Below are positions 33,320 through 42,800 of a stretch of DNA of 49,437 nt, one piece after another. The stretch comes from a virus. The first letter of the stretch is position 1. Each line of letters opens with the position of its first letter. A program made the position numbers and the translations under genes. A model generated the notes under the pieces. That model ran no database searches. It was not told the DNA's origin and saw only the letters and a list, made by a program, of their open reading frames with translations. The stretch is taken from IMG/VR virus record IMGVR_UViG_3300029918_000007, positions 1 to 49,437 of that record. One strand, given 5' to 3'.

Positions 33320-35431
33320 TTATAAAAGATCACATTTTCCACCACTACATGCTGCAACTGCCATTAAAGCAGTAGTATCTTCCTCTTCTTTAAGTTTCTT
33401 ATAATCTACTTTCTTAAAATTACTAACTATATCATCCCATTTATCTTTATCTTCTTTAGTAGAAACACTTTCCATAGGAGCTTGTTTATATAACTTGTCT
33501 CCAATCTTAGCTAGAAAGGAAACCGCTGCAAAATTTTTCTTATTATTATAAATATATTTAGTAACTTCTTCCCATTCATCATCAGCTACTTGAATAGTAC
33601 AAGATACATTATGAGTAATATTCTTCTCATTATGTATGGTACTACCTGGCAATACCCAATTTTCCTGAATTAACTTTATATATTCAAGATGCTTTAATGC
33701 TGTTAGATCTTCTTTAACTATAGCATTTTCGTCTACACTTAAAGGAAACATAACTACATCATCTGTCTTGTTAGCACTCCATACGCTAGGCTCACACATA
33801 TGAGGGTTTATACTCTTAAAATACTTATAGATTGGTTCGTGTTTATTACATTGAATCCTTCTAAAGTACTTTCTACTATGATGTGGATGTGCACCAGAAG
33901 CACTCATTAATACAATACTGTTAGTTCCTTCTGGCTTAACACAAGTACATCTAGCAGCCGGATTAATACCTAACTTCTTAGCCCATAATTCATTAGTCTT
34001 AACAACTAATTTAGAGCCTTCTTGTAACATTTCAGCAGTTAATAGAATATCTGGTGAATCCATAAACCCGGTAATCGACACTCCTAACAAAGCTTCTTTC
34101 TCTGTAAGTTCTTTAGTTACTCTAGATAAATAAACCATATCTTCTGTGTACGAAGCTTGTAAAGTACCTAATATCGATGCAGCTTTAGCAGCATTTAAGA
34201 AGTCTTGTTTATTCTTAACCTTAGCTCCATTAATTGAACTTAAGTTACAAAACTGAACACCACATCTACCATCTTCAGTAACCGGAATAAACCCTATCTC
34301 AAAACAAGGGTTAAATAATTGATGGGGGTGGTCCGCCCAAACAAACCCCGGCTCTCCAAACTGTTTAGTCTTTTCAATTATATCTGTAAACTCTTCTAAC
34401 GTAGTACTAGCTCTAAGTAATAATACACTATTATTACTTCTAGCTCTTTGAGGTTCGATATGTATCCAGCTAATTGTATTATCCTTAACTAAGAAATCAT
34501 ATTCAAACTTATCAATAACAACTTCATACTTCTCTCCATCTACAGTAACTTTTCCTTCATATTTATTAGTATCCTTGTCAAAATCAAATTTATTATACCT
34601 AGTTACTTTAAATAATGTTTTAGCATTAATCAAATCTTGGTCGTTTTTATCAAATATAATGGCACAAGCTGACCTTCTAATACCTCCACTTAATACAGCA
34701 TCAGCACAATGCATTAAAATATCATAAGCATTAATAGTTTTAAGACTGATTTGCTTATTTTCTTCAATAATTTTATCTAGTAGTTTCTTAACTTTTATGT
34801 GAGCTTGCTTTAATCCTTTATAACCAGGAGCTTTGCCGCCGCCGGTCTTTAATGGAGTACCTTCAGGTCTAATCCTACTATAGTCAAACACAATCTTCCT
34901 ACCAGTATAAGCAGTGTTCTTAAAATAACAGTTCAATAATGCTTCAATAGAGTCTGCCCATCCTTCTATTGTGTCTTCGATTACATAAGTTATTACAATA
35001 CCGTTCTTATCTTTTTCATTTACTAATTTGGGTAACCTGTTAAGAAAATAATCTGAGATACCAAACCCGACACCACAACCACACAATAGTAAATAAAAAG
35101 ATTCAGAAAATGAACGAATACTATCTATATGTCTTACAGCACAATTAAACATTCTACTATTATGAGCAAGAATAGCTTTTCCACCAAATTGCATAGAACG
35201 CATTGATGGTGTGAGGCCTTTTTCTTTCACTAAATTGAATGCTTGTTTAATTTCATTCAAATCTTCTTTAGGTAATTTCCTAAACTTTTGAAGATGCATA
35301 CTTTCTACTCTATCTACACACTCATCCCAAGTTTCTCTTCTTTCAGCTATTGAGTTATACCTTGCATATTTACTCATGAAAGTAAAGTTAGCAATTTCTT
35401 CTAAAAAGTTAATATTATCTTTATTATCCAT
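33320..35431 (-). CDS. nrdJ: B12-dependent ribonucleotide reductase, class II
   Basis: This 703-residue monomeric class II reductase converts NTPs to dNTPs with adenosylcobalamin. Visible landmarks: PSMRSMQFGG, NCAV (redox Cys, about residue 97), CGCGVGFG, NPCFEI (catalytic Cys and Glu, about 373-378), FCNLSS (second redox Cys), and a C-terminal CSGGKC shuttle pair. The pattern resembles the Lactobacillus RTPR type. No class I or III subunit is in the window. The start is three bases from the dCMP deaminase stop. Confidence 0.9.
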   Translation of the reverse strand: MDNKDNINFLEEIANFTFMSKYARYNSIAERRETWDECVDRVESMHLQKFRKLPKEDLNEIKQAFNLVKEKGLTPSMRSMQFGGKAILAHNSRMFNCAVRHIDSIRSFSESFYLLLCGCGVGFGISDYFLNRLPKLVNEKDKNGIVITYVIEDTIEGWADSIEALLNCYFKNTAYTGRKIVFDYSRIRPEGTPLKTGGGKAPGYKGLKQAHIKVKKLLDKIIEENKQISLKTINAYDILMHCADAVLSGGIRRSACAIIFDKNDQDLINAKTLFKVTRYNKFDFDKDTNKYEGKVTVDGEKYEVVIDKFEYDFLVKDNTISWIHIEPQRARSNNSVLLLRASTTLEEFTDIIEKTKQFGEPGFVWADHPHQLFNPCFEIGFIPVTEDGRCGVQFCNLSSINGAKVKNKQDFLNAAKAASILGTLQASYTEDMVYLSRVTKELTEKEALLGVSITGFMDSPDILLTAEMLQEGSKLVVKTNELWAKKLGINPAARCTCVKPEGTNSIVLMSASGAHPHHSRKYFRRIQCNKHEPIYKYFKSINPHMCEPSVWSANKTDDVVMFPLSVDENAIVKEDLTALKHLEYIKLIQENWVLPGSTIHNEKNITHNVSCTIQVADDEWEEVTKYIYNNKKNFAAVSFLAKIGDKLYKQAPMESVSTKEDKDKWDDIVSNFKKVDYKKLKEEEDTTALMAVAACSGGKCDLL

Positions 35432-35434
35432 AAT

Positions 35435-35926
35435 TTATACATTCATTTCTTTACCATCACAAAACCCCTTAATCCCTAGTACTTTATCTAAGTAACTAAT
35501 ATTTATTTCTGCTTCTCTAGCCATAATTGTAGATATTCTAAAAGCTTCAACCCAATCTCCAGAATAAGTCATCTCTGGCCATTGTTTATGAAGTACTATA
35601 CTTGTAATCCCTCCTTGAATTATTGTTTTCATACACTCATTACAAGGCATCCCAAGAGTATATAAGGTAGTTCCTAAACTAGAATAACCTAGTTTAGCAC
35701 ATTGGAGTACAGAATTAGCCTCGGCATGTACTATCATTTTTAGCTTAGTATTTCTATCACTATATCTTTCTGGTGAATCTTGAACTTTAGCAGGGAATCC
35801 ATTAAAACCTGATGAAATATCCCACTTACCATCTCTAACCAATACTGCCCCTATTTTAGTTCTCGGGTCCTTGCTCATCTCGGCTGCTAAATATGCACGC
35901 CTCATAAAATATTCATCCCAGTTCAT
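35435..35926 (-). CDS. dCMP deaminase
   Basis: This 163-residue zinc-dependent deoxycytidylate deaminase makes dUMP for ThyX. Zinc ligands are HAE at residues 67-69 and PCNEC at 94-98, and the fold markers SKDPRTKIGAVLV and SSGFNGFP are present. The start is MNWDEYF, two codons after a TTG, and lies two bases past the mazG stop. It bridges RNR output and thymidylate synthesis, so the phage favours dTTP supply. Confidence 0.85.
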   Translation of the reverse strand: MNWDEYFMRRAYLAAEMSKDPRTKIGAVLVRDGKWDISSGFNGFPAKVQDSPERYSDRNTKLKMIVHAEANSVLQCAKLGYSSLGTTLYTLGMPCNECMKTIIQGGITSIVLHKQWPEMTYSGDWVEAFRISTIMAREAEINISYLDKVLGIKGFCDGKEMNV

Positions 35927-35928
35927 AA

Positions 35929-36255
35929 TCAACGCAAATCCCCAGAGCCACCTATAGTTCCTCTTTCTTTCCTAGAAGATAGTTTCATATAGTTATGTTC
36001 TAACAATTCAGTTAATGTAAGACCTAAAGTATCGGCCAGTCTAGTTAAATACCAGGCTGCATCACTTAATTCATCTGTCAACCTTAACTTTACTACATCA
36101 CTTAAAACTCCATTATCATCTCTAATCACTTTCTTTAATTTTCCACACACCTCGCCTGCTTCTGATGCTAAGCCCAAACCCAGGTATTCTAATTCTCTAT
36201 CTTTAGGATAGATTGCAGTTGTTCTTGTAAACTGTAAGTATTCGTCATTTGTCAT
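35929..36255 (-). CDS. mazG: MazG-like NTP pyrophosphohydrolase
   Basis: A 108-residue MazG-type protein removes pyrophosphate from NTPs or modulates alarmones. It has the helical metal-binding pattern LASEAGEVCGKLKK, LTDELSDAAWYL, and the typical end RKERGTIGGSGD. It starts the long nucleotide unit. A terminator lies directly upstream and a motif containing TATGAT lies within 38 bases of the ATG. Phage MazG proteins often adjust host nucleotide pools; here the substrate is unknown. Confidence 0.75.
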   Translation of the reverse strand: MTNDEYLQFTRTTAIYPKDRELEYLGLGLASEAGEVCGKLKKVIRDDNGVLSDVVKLRLTDELSDAAWYLTRLADTLGLTLTELLEHNYMKLSSRKERGTIGGSGDLR

Positions 36256-36277
36256 ATAGTTATTATTGTTGATTGAA

Positions 36278-36293
36278 TAATCAAGTTATCATA
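36278..36293 (-). promoter_or_regulatory. Shared 16-base motif with TATGAT before mazG
   Basis: TATGATAACTTGATTA on the minus strand is identical to the motif at 29727-29742, upstream of the candidate RNA. It starts with a -10-like TATGAT; no good -35 precedes it at 17 bp. It may be a phage promoter or operator. Confidence 0.4.
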
Positions 36294-36320
36294 AAAAATG
36301 CCCCTTAGGAATAGGGACAA
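36292..36320 (-). terminator. Rho-independent terminator before mazG unit
   Basis: A 7-bp stem (TGTCCCT / AGGGGCA, one G.U) with a 7-base loop is followed on the minus strand by six T. It terminates the 36374-36577 gene. A second hairpin (stem TAGGCAA / TTGCCTA) lies just upstream at about 36329-36351. Confidence 0.7.
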
Positions 36321-36373
36321 GGAAGATTTAGGCAAATTTTTTACTTGCCTACCGTTAAATTTGTTATATCTAA

Positions 36374-36577
36374 TTAAACCTCAGTAAGCTCCATTAAAGA
36401 CAGGGTAATACTTCTAAGTGCAGTATAAAGTTTCTCGTTATCATCTTTTATATCTTTAAACTTCTTATTAAGCACTAGTAAATTCTTTTCCCCTAATGTA
36501 GCTTTAAGAACGTCAGCATTATCAACTATAATAGTGACTTCCTCATCTTCTGGTTCGTAATTTATCTCTAATTGCAT
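36374..36577 (-). CDS. Unknown 67-residue protein
   Basis: A small acidic protein begins MQLEINYEPEDEEVTIIVDN and has a beta-hairpin head and a helical tail (NEKLYTALRSITLSLMELTEV). It is a single-gene unit with its own promoter and terminator. The predicted -10 ends six bases before the ATG, so the mRNA may be leaderless. Function is unknown. Confidence 0.55.
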   Translation of the reverse strand: MQLEINYEPEDEEVTIIVDNADVLKATLGEKNLLVLNKKFKDIKDDNEKLYTALRSITLSLMELTEV

Positions 36578-36583
36578 AACACT

Positions 36584-36612
36584 ACTTTAGAAATGTACGG
36601 TAATGTTGTCAA
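36584..36612 (-). promoter_or_regulatory. Promoter for 36577 gene, six bases before ATG
   Basis: TTGACA, 17-bp spacer, TAAAGT on the minus strand. The perfect -35 and 17-bp spacing support it; the -10 matches four of six. The -10 ends six bases before the ATG. Confidence 0.65.
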
Positions 36613-36622
36613 CTTTATTTTA

Positions 36623-36651
36623 TTGTTTAAGTAGTTCCAAGAAAGTAGAAT
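36623..36651 (+). promoter_or_regulatory. Promoter for 36658 gene, six bases before ATG
   Basis: TTGTTT, 17-bp spacer, TAGAAT on the plus strand, then six bases (AATACT) to the ATG. It lies back to back with the minus-strand promoter, with the -35 elements ten bases apart. Confidence 0.6.
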
Positions 36652-36657
36652 AATACT

Positions 36658-37398
36658 ATGAACTATAAATTAGGACGTAATAAGGCTGTATTTGATAAGA
36701 GGGCGCTTAAACTAGAAAAGTATTTAGCTCCTACACTAATACCACCAACTTCTATTAATTGGTGGGCTAAAATAGGTAATAACCCTTATCAGATGTTTCT
36801 CAATGATAGTCTAGGAATTTGTACTTGTGCTGCTGCCGCTCACTATATTATGAACTGGACTGCAAATAGTTCTACACTCATCACACCTACTAATGATGAT
36901 GTATTAAGAGCCTATGAAGCAATTACTGGCTATACTCCTAATAATCCTGCTACTGATAATGGAGCAGTTGAACTTGAGGTATTGAAGTACTGGCAAACTA
37001 CAGGTATTGCTAATCATAAGATAGGGGCATTCGTAAGTGTTAATCCTAAGAATATACTTCATCTAAAAATAGCTATCTGGTTATTTGGAGGGGTTTATAC
37101 TGGGGTTGATTTGACTGAGGATGATATGAATGCTGTGGAAAGTGGCATAACTACCTGGCAATATACTACTGGGAATATAATTGGAGGACATGCCATACCA
37201 TCATTTTCATTTTCAGAGAATACTTTTGAATATATTACTTGGGGTGCTGTACAATCCGCTACTTATGATTGGGTGACTAATAGGACTGAGGAAGCTTATG
37301 CATTGATTAGTCAGGATTGGATTAATAATACTGGTTTATCTCCTTCCGGGTTTAATATGGATCAATTAGTAGCTGACCTTATACAAGTACAGAATTAA
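36658..37398 (+). CDS. Papain-like cysteine protease-like protein
   Basis: This 246-residue protein looks like a papain-fold enzyme. A nucleophile-like block FLNDSLGICTCAAAAHY (residues about 48-63) precedes a His block GGHAIPSFSF and a downstream TWGAVQSATYDW, in the Cys-His-(Asn) order of C1/C39-type peptidases. Similar proteins are common in phages with unknown substrates. It is the first gene of a two-gene unit with the RNA polymerase beta fragment, one base apart, and should be expressed from the near-leaderless promoter. Confidence 0.55.
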   Translation: MNYKLGRNKAVFDKRALKLEKYLAPTLIPPTSINWWAKIGNNPYQMFLNDSLGICTCAAAAHYIMNWTANSSTLITPTNDDVLRAYEAITGYTPNNPATDNGAVELEVLKYWQTTGIANHKIGAFVSVNPKNILHLKIAIWLFGGVYTGVDLTEDDMNAVESGITTWQYTTGNIIGGHAIPSFSFSENTFEYITWGAVQSATYDWVTNRTEEAYALISQDWINNTGLSPSGFNMDQLVADLIQVQN

Positions 37399-37399
37399 T

Positions 37400-38086
37400 A
37401 TGTTAACTAGAACCGAGAAACTAACTAAATTTAAGGAATGGTTAAATCATACCTCCCTAGATAAAGATATTGTTAAGAATAATATTGGAGTAGATGAGGA
37501 TAAAATAAGTCCCCAAGTCTTATTAGCTAGTTCAGCAAAATTAATTAAGATTAATAAAGGTGAGGTTGAAGGTGATGATCGAGATAACCTTAAATTCTCC
37601 AAATTTATGGGACTAGAGGATTTTATAGCCGACCATATAAATAAGGATGCAGGTAAAATACAACAAAAAGCAGCTTATAAAATGCAAATGAAAAAGAATC
37701 TTAACTGGCTTACTCCTGGTTTCTTCTCTCAGCAAGTCAGGTCGGTTATTGTAGGAAATCCTTTAGCTAATAACGTTGAAGGTATTAATCCATTAGAACA
37801 CTTTGATAATAGTCATAAAGTAACTAAGATGGGGCAGGGAGGAATTGTATCAGAGTCAGCAATACCAGATGAATCTAGAAATGTAAGTCCTTCTAGTTTT
37901 GGCTTTTATGATCCCGTTCATATTGCAGAAAACACGAAGATAGGTGTTACTAATTATATAAATCAAAATGTAGCTAAAGGAGCAGATTGTAATTTATATA
38001 GGATTATGAAGGATAAGCACGGAAAACTTAAATGGATGAGTCACAAAGAAATTCTAGATAAACAAGTATTAATCCCTGAATACTAA
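37400..38086 (+). CDS. RNA polymerase beta fragment (fork/rifampicin region)
   Basis: This 228-residue protein aligns to about residues 440-580 of E. coli RpoB by eye. DDRDNLKFSKFMGLEDF fits the DDIDHLGNRRV region. NPLEHFDNSHKVTKMGQGG aligns ungapped with NPLSEITHKRRISALGPGG, and SFGFYDPVHIAENTKIG fits HYGRVCPIETPEGPNIG. Key pocket positions differ (H526 to N, R529 to K, S531 to T). It is a complete gene with its own start and stop, so the phage probably has a split beta subunit, as phiKZ-like phages do. The remaining parts are outside the window. Confidence 0.8.
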   Translation: MLTRTEKLTKFKEWLNHTSLDKDIVKNNIGVDEDKISPQVLLASSAKLIKINKGEVEGDDRDNLKFSKFMGLEDFIADHINKDAGKIQQKAAYKMQMKKNLNWLTPGFFSQQVRSVIVGNPLANNVEGINPLEHFDNSHKVTKMGQGGIVSESAIPDESRNVSPSSFGFYDPVHIAENTKIGVTNYINQNVAKGADCNLYRIMKDKHGKLKWMSHKEILDKQVLIPEY

Positions 38087-38104
38087 ATGAAAGAAGAGGG
38101 CTTC

Positions 38105-39868
38105 TTAAACATTCGCCAATAATTTAGATTTTCGAACCGGAAATCTACTTATAAATTTCTTATTAATCACACCTTCAACAAATGGGTTATTGTTGATATT
38201 ACTGTCTAAAGCCAAGGCTGCTTCTAATACATTTACACTATAAATAATAGGTGGGGCATTAGTTGAAGCTGTATCAATTGCGGTAATAGATTCTAATACA
38301 CTAGCTAGAGTTAATAGTGTGGCATCAGTATTATCTATAGCTGAGGCACTTTCAGACTCACTATTTATAGAACTTATAATAGCTGATAAACTATCCAAGG
38401 CTGAAGCTGTTTCAGTAATAGAAGTATTGAATAGTACTGAAGCTGAACTAGAATCACTTGCACTACCTGACTCTGTAATAGAACTTGTTAATAAATCATT
38501 AGCTGTAGGAGTATCATTAGCTGAGACTGACTCTGATATACTAGCTAATAGTGTAGAATTAGCTGTAGGGCTGTCTAGGGCTGTTCCTGACTCATTTATA
38601 CTAACTTGATAAGTAGCAGTTGAGCTAGGACTATCAGAAGCACTGCCTGACTCCGTAATAGAAGCTGCTAATAAATCATTGGCTGAAGGATTGTCATTAG
38701 CTGAGACTGACTCTGATATAGTTACACTATAATTAGCAGTAGAACTAGGAGTATCAATTGTGGTAACTGATTCTGTGATAGAAGCTGCTAATAAATCATT
38801 GGCTGAAGGGTTATCTACTGCACTACCTGATTCTGTAGTAGAACATGCATATATAGCAGTAGAACTAGGATTATCCGTTGCTGTTCCTGATTCTGTTATA
38901 GTTACTAAATAACCACCAACTATACTATCTAGAGCTGAAGCTGATTCTGTTACACTAGCTTGTAGGGTAGAATTAGCTGAAGGAGAATCTGTTGCACTAC
39001 CAGATTCACTAATACTTACACTGTATTTAGCAGTAGATGAAGGACTATCAGAAGCACTAGCAGCTTCACTTACTGAACCTGCAAATATAGCATTAGCAGA
39101 AGGGTTATCAGAAGCACTAGCAGATTCAGTTACACTTCCTGCAAATAAAGCATTAGCACTAGGATTATCTGAAGCTGAACCACTTTCTGATACTGTTGCT
39201 GCTAATAAATCATTAGCTGAGGGTGACTCTGTAGCTGAAGCAGATTCAGATATAGTTACTAAATAACCGCCAGCTGGACTATCTAGAGCTGAAGCAGACT
39301 CAGTTATGGACCCTGCAAATGTAGCTGTTGAACTAGGACTATCTACTGCACTATTAGATTCACTAGTACTAGCTTGAAGAGTAGAATTAGCTGAAGGATT
39401 GTCAGTTGCTGTACCACTTTCTGAAGTACTTGCAGCAAATATAGCATTAACAGAAGGACTATCTACTGCACTACCTGATTCTGTAGTAGAACCTGGATAT
39501 ATAGCAGTAGAACTAGGAGTATCAGTAGCAGATGCAGATTCACTATCACTTGCTCCATATACAGCTATACTAGAAGGGCTATCTAGAGCTGAAGCTGATT
39601 CACTTACACTAACTAGATAAGTTTGAGAAGTAGGAATTGCTGTACCACCAGCAAATTGATTCTGAGCGAGATAAAAACCACCGAAAGTTACTGAAACTGT
39701 ACCTGCTAAATCAACTGAATCTGAAGCTGAAGCTGTTTCTGTTACGGAAACATTATATACTGCTATACCACTAACTGAATCAACTGCACTAGCTGCCTCA
39801 ATTACCCTATCTGGTAATGGAGGATCGCCACCAAAATAACCTTCTCCAAAGTATGAAGAGCCAAACAT
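38105..39868 (-). CDS. Tail-associated 20-residue repeat protein
   Basis: This 587-residue protein opens MFGSSYFGEGYFGGDPPLP and then contains roughly two dozen tandem repeats of about 20 residues (for example SESASALDSPSSTAIY). It closes with a short basic tail (RFPVRKSKLLANV). Each unit is Ser/Glu/Asp/Ala-rich and likely forms an extended or beta-repeat rod. The gene is the last of the tail block. The repeats are also near-identical at DNA level, so copy number may vary by recombination. Confidence 0.7.
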   Translation of the reverse strand: MFGSSYFGEGYFGGDPPLPDRVIEAASAVDSVSGIAVYNVSVTETASASDSVDLAGTVSVTFGGFYLAQNQFAGGTAIPTSQTYLVSVSESASALDSPSSIAVYGASDSESASATDTPSSTAIYPGSTTESGSAVDSPSVNAIFAASTSESGTATDNPSANSTLQASTSESNSAVDSPSSTATFAGSITESASALDSPAGGYLVTISESASATESPSANDLLAATVSESGSASDNPSANALFAGSVTESASASDNPSANAIFAGSVSEAASASDSPSSTAKYSVSISESGSATDSPSANSTLQASVTESASALDSIVGGYLVTITESGTATDNPSSTAIYACSTTESGSAVDNPSANDLLAASITESVTTIDTPSSTANYSVTISESVSANDNPSANDLLAASITESGSASDSPSSTATYQVSINESGTALDSPTANSTLLASISESVSANDTPTANDLLTSSITESGSASDSSSASVLFNTSITETASALDSLSAIISSINSESESASAIDNTDATLLTLASVLESITAIDTASTNAPPIIYSVNVLEAALALDSNINNNPFVEGVINKKFISRFPVRKSKLLANV

Positions 39869-39872
39869 TTCA

Positions 39873-42800
39873 TTATGTTACAGTTATTGTCATTCCTACA
39901 GCTGGAGCTGTAGTAACTGCAGTACCAGCAGCTAATGCACTAAATTCATTAGGTAAAGCACCAGCAGCTACACTAGTTACTTTCCAAGCAATAGGTGAAG
40001 CAGTACCACCAGCGGCCAACCACTGTGGCATATACGGACTAGGACCTCCAATTGTATTAACTATACTAGCAGTTGTACCGAGGGAATCTATCTTAAATAC
40101 TTGCCAATAAAGTCCTGATCGTAGCCATCCAAAAGTATTAGTTCCAATAGTCTTTATAGCTGCAGTAGTTCCCATCGCAAATGCACCGCCTGATGTAACT
40201 TCATATCTAAGGTTACAAGGATAACCTGTAAACATAGTATCATCATAAATACCAAATCTTACGTTAGATCCAGCTGTAGCAGGAGCATTGGTTTGTTGTA
40301 CTTGGAATGCAGTAATATTAGCCCCACCTTCTGATACCCAGAAAGGAATAGCAAACGTATCACCAGCAACTGCAGTATATGTAGCACCCCAAACACCAAA
40401 TTCAGGTAAATAAACATTACTACCAGGACGAATAATATTTCGTTTAGGAGCGACTGGATAACCTTGTGGAGTCTGTGTCTCTAATACACCTAGAGTCCCT
40501 AAACCATCAGCAACAGGTACTAGCTTCTTAATAGCAGCAAATATAGCATTAGTTGCCAAAGCTGCTCCAACCGCATTAGGATGATAACCATCAGCAGATG
40601 TTGTATAGACGTTAGTAGGCAGAGTTCCAGTTCCACCAATCCCCATAGCTGTATTTACGTCAGCTAATTGAACCATTGAATCGAATGAATTAACTACTGT
40701 AGTAATTGTGCTATTTAAATTTTGTAAATCTGTGTCTGCTGCACTATGACTAGCTGGAGTTGCCCCACTAAAATCTGTATTAGTAGCATAATTAGCGTAA
40801 CCGTTTAAAATACGCCCAAAAGTATATTTAATGGATGTAAAAGCACCAGTAGCATTTCCTGATAATACTATGGTGGTTGCATTAGTTACAGATGAAATAG
40901 TCTTACCAGAAGTAAAAGCACCTTGAGCATCAGTCTCAGTTATTGAATTTCCAGCATCAGTACTTGAATTAAAATTGGCTGAACCAGAAGTAAAAGAAGT
41001 AGTAACACCAGAAGTTACCCCATCCCCTAAAGCGTAAGTAATAGTTCTACAATCACATTGATATACATTGGCTACAACTACAGGATTTGGTTTAAGAGAT
41101 TCAATCCAGGCTGAATCTAATTGTACTGTCCCACTCGCAGTAGTTACCTTGATAGTAATAGTCTGACCAGCATTAGCAGCTGATAATCCATTAGTACCAG
41201 AAGTCCATCTAACGAATACAGGTCCATGAGCATCTATGGAAGTAGAGTTTAAAGTGGTAGTAGTTCCAATAATACCACTAGTTCCAGTAATATTTCCACC
41301 CCAAGTAACAATACCTGAAGTTGCTCCGGAAGTACCAACTAATAGAAATCCTATTGGTTCTCCTTTATAGCCAAATGGAATGGTGAAAGTTGCTGTAGAA
41401 GTACCACCAGAATCTACTACTGTTGCTTGCATTCCAACAGTAGACATCCACTCAAGGTTAGCTACTGGACCGGCTGCATAATTAGTACCAAAAGCCCATT
41501 GAGCTAACCCAGTGCCACAAGGAAAAATAGCTGAAGCTCTTATTCTACTAATAGCCATGGTTAAGGCTTGCGAAAATACTGAGCGCATTAATGATTGATT
41601 AGCTGATGTATTATTACCTAAATCATTAATACCATATACAATTACAGATAAACCACCTTGTCGATAAAATGGAGAATATTTTTTGGTACGAGTTATTTCA
41701 GTTAAAAACCTCATATAACCGCCCATTAAACATCCTTGAGACGTAAGGTTTGCACCACTCCTAGCATGATTTCTTACTCTATCTTGAGAAATTCCCAAAG
41801 CATTTGTAAGTACGTTATTTAATATTTCAGCAGGATCAGTAATTTGATTTGCGCCAGTAATATAAACTATATCATCAAGCCAGGAATGTCCCCAAAGATC
41901 AAGTTGGGTTATAGTAGGTGGTGGTGGACCGTAAGATATATTACCACTTCCATCATTCTGAAATACCCCTGGAGTATTGGCTACTGATGTTAAATTATCA
42001 GCTAAGTTAATGACTTTTCCTGTTGATACCGTACTACCAAAATATTGAGTATTCCAGGTACCAGCTGAAGTTCCATTACTAGTTAATACTAACTCTAAAA
42101 ATGCTCCAGCTCCTACAATCCATAAAGTAGTTCCACCATTCATATTTACAGTAACAGCTCCAGTTGAACTATTATCAATAAAGAATGACGCCCCATTAGA
42201 AAGTGTAGTGGCATTAGGTAGTACACAAATCTGAGTTAATGTACCAGTAAAAATTATATAATTAGTAGCTGATCCACTTAATGTAGTTGTACTTCCAGCT
42301 GTAGCTACTGAAGAAAACCCTAACACACCATAAGATGCTGTCGTTTGATAAGGTCCACCAGGCAAATCACCAGACGCTGCAATACTAGGAACACCAGTAC
42401 CAGTAGTGTTTTTAAGTATACCGGTAGCAAGACCTGCTAATGAAGTACCGTTAATCTTTGCTACTGTAGGACCTGGATAACTACCTGATAAATCACCAGA
42501 AGCAGAGGCAGTAGCACCTAAATATGGCCCACCAGGCAAATCACCAGACGCTGCAATACTAGGAACACCAGTACCAGTAGTATTCTTTAATAACCCTGTA
42601 GCTAATCCTGCTAAAGAAGTGCCGTTAATCTTTGCTACTGTAGGACCTGGATAACTACCTGATAAATCACCGCTAGCAGAACCATTAGGAGGTAACGTAG
42701 TAGGAATTGCATTTTCAATATCTGTAACTACCTTTTTAGTAACAGTATTGGCTATTTGGTATCCTACAGCAATAGATACAGCAGATGTTCCTTCTTGTGC

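Noticed and set aside
38105-39640. CRISPR-like direct repeats in the tail gene
   Set aside because: The 60-base period stays in frame and encodes Ser/Glu/Asp repeats. There are no spacers and no cas genes.
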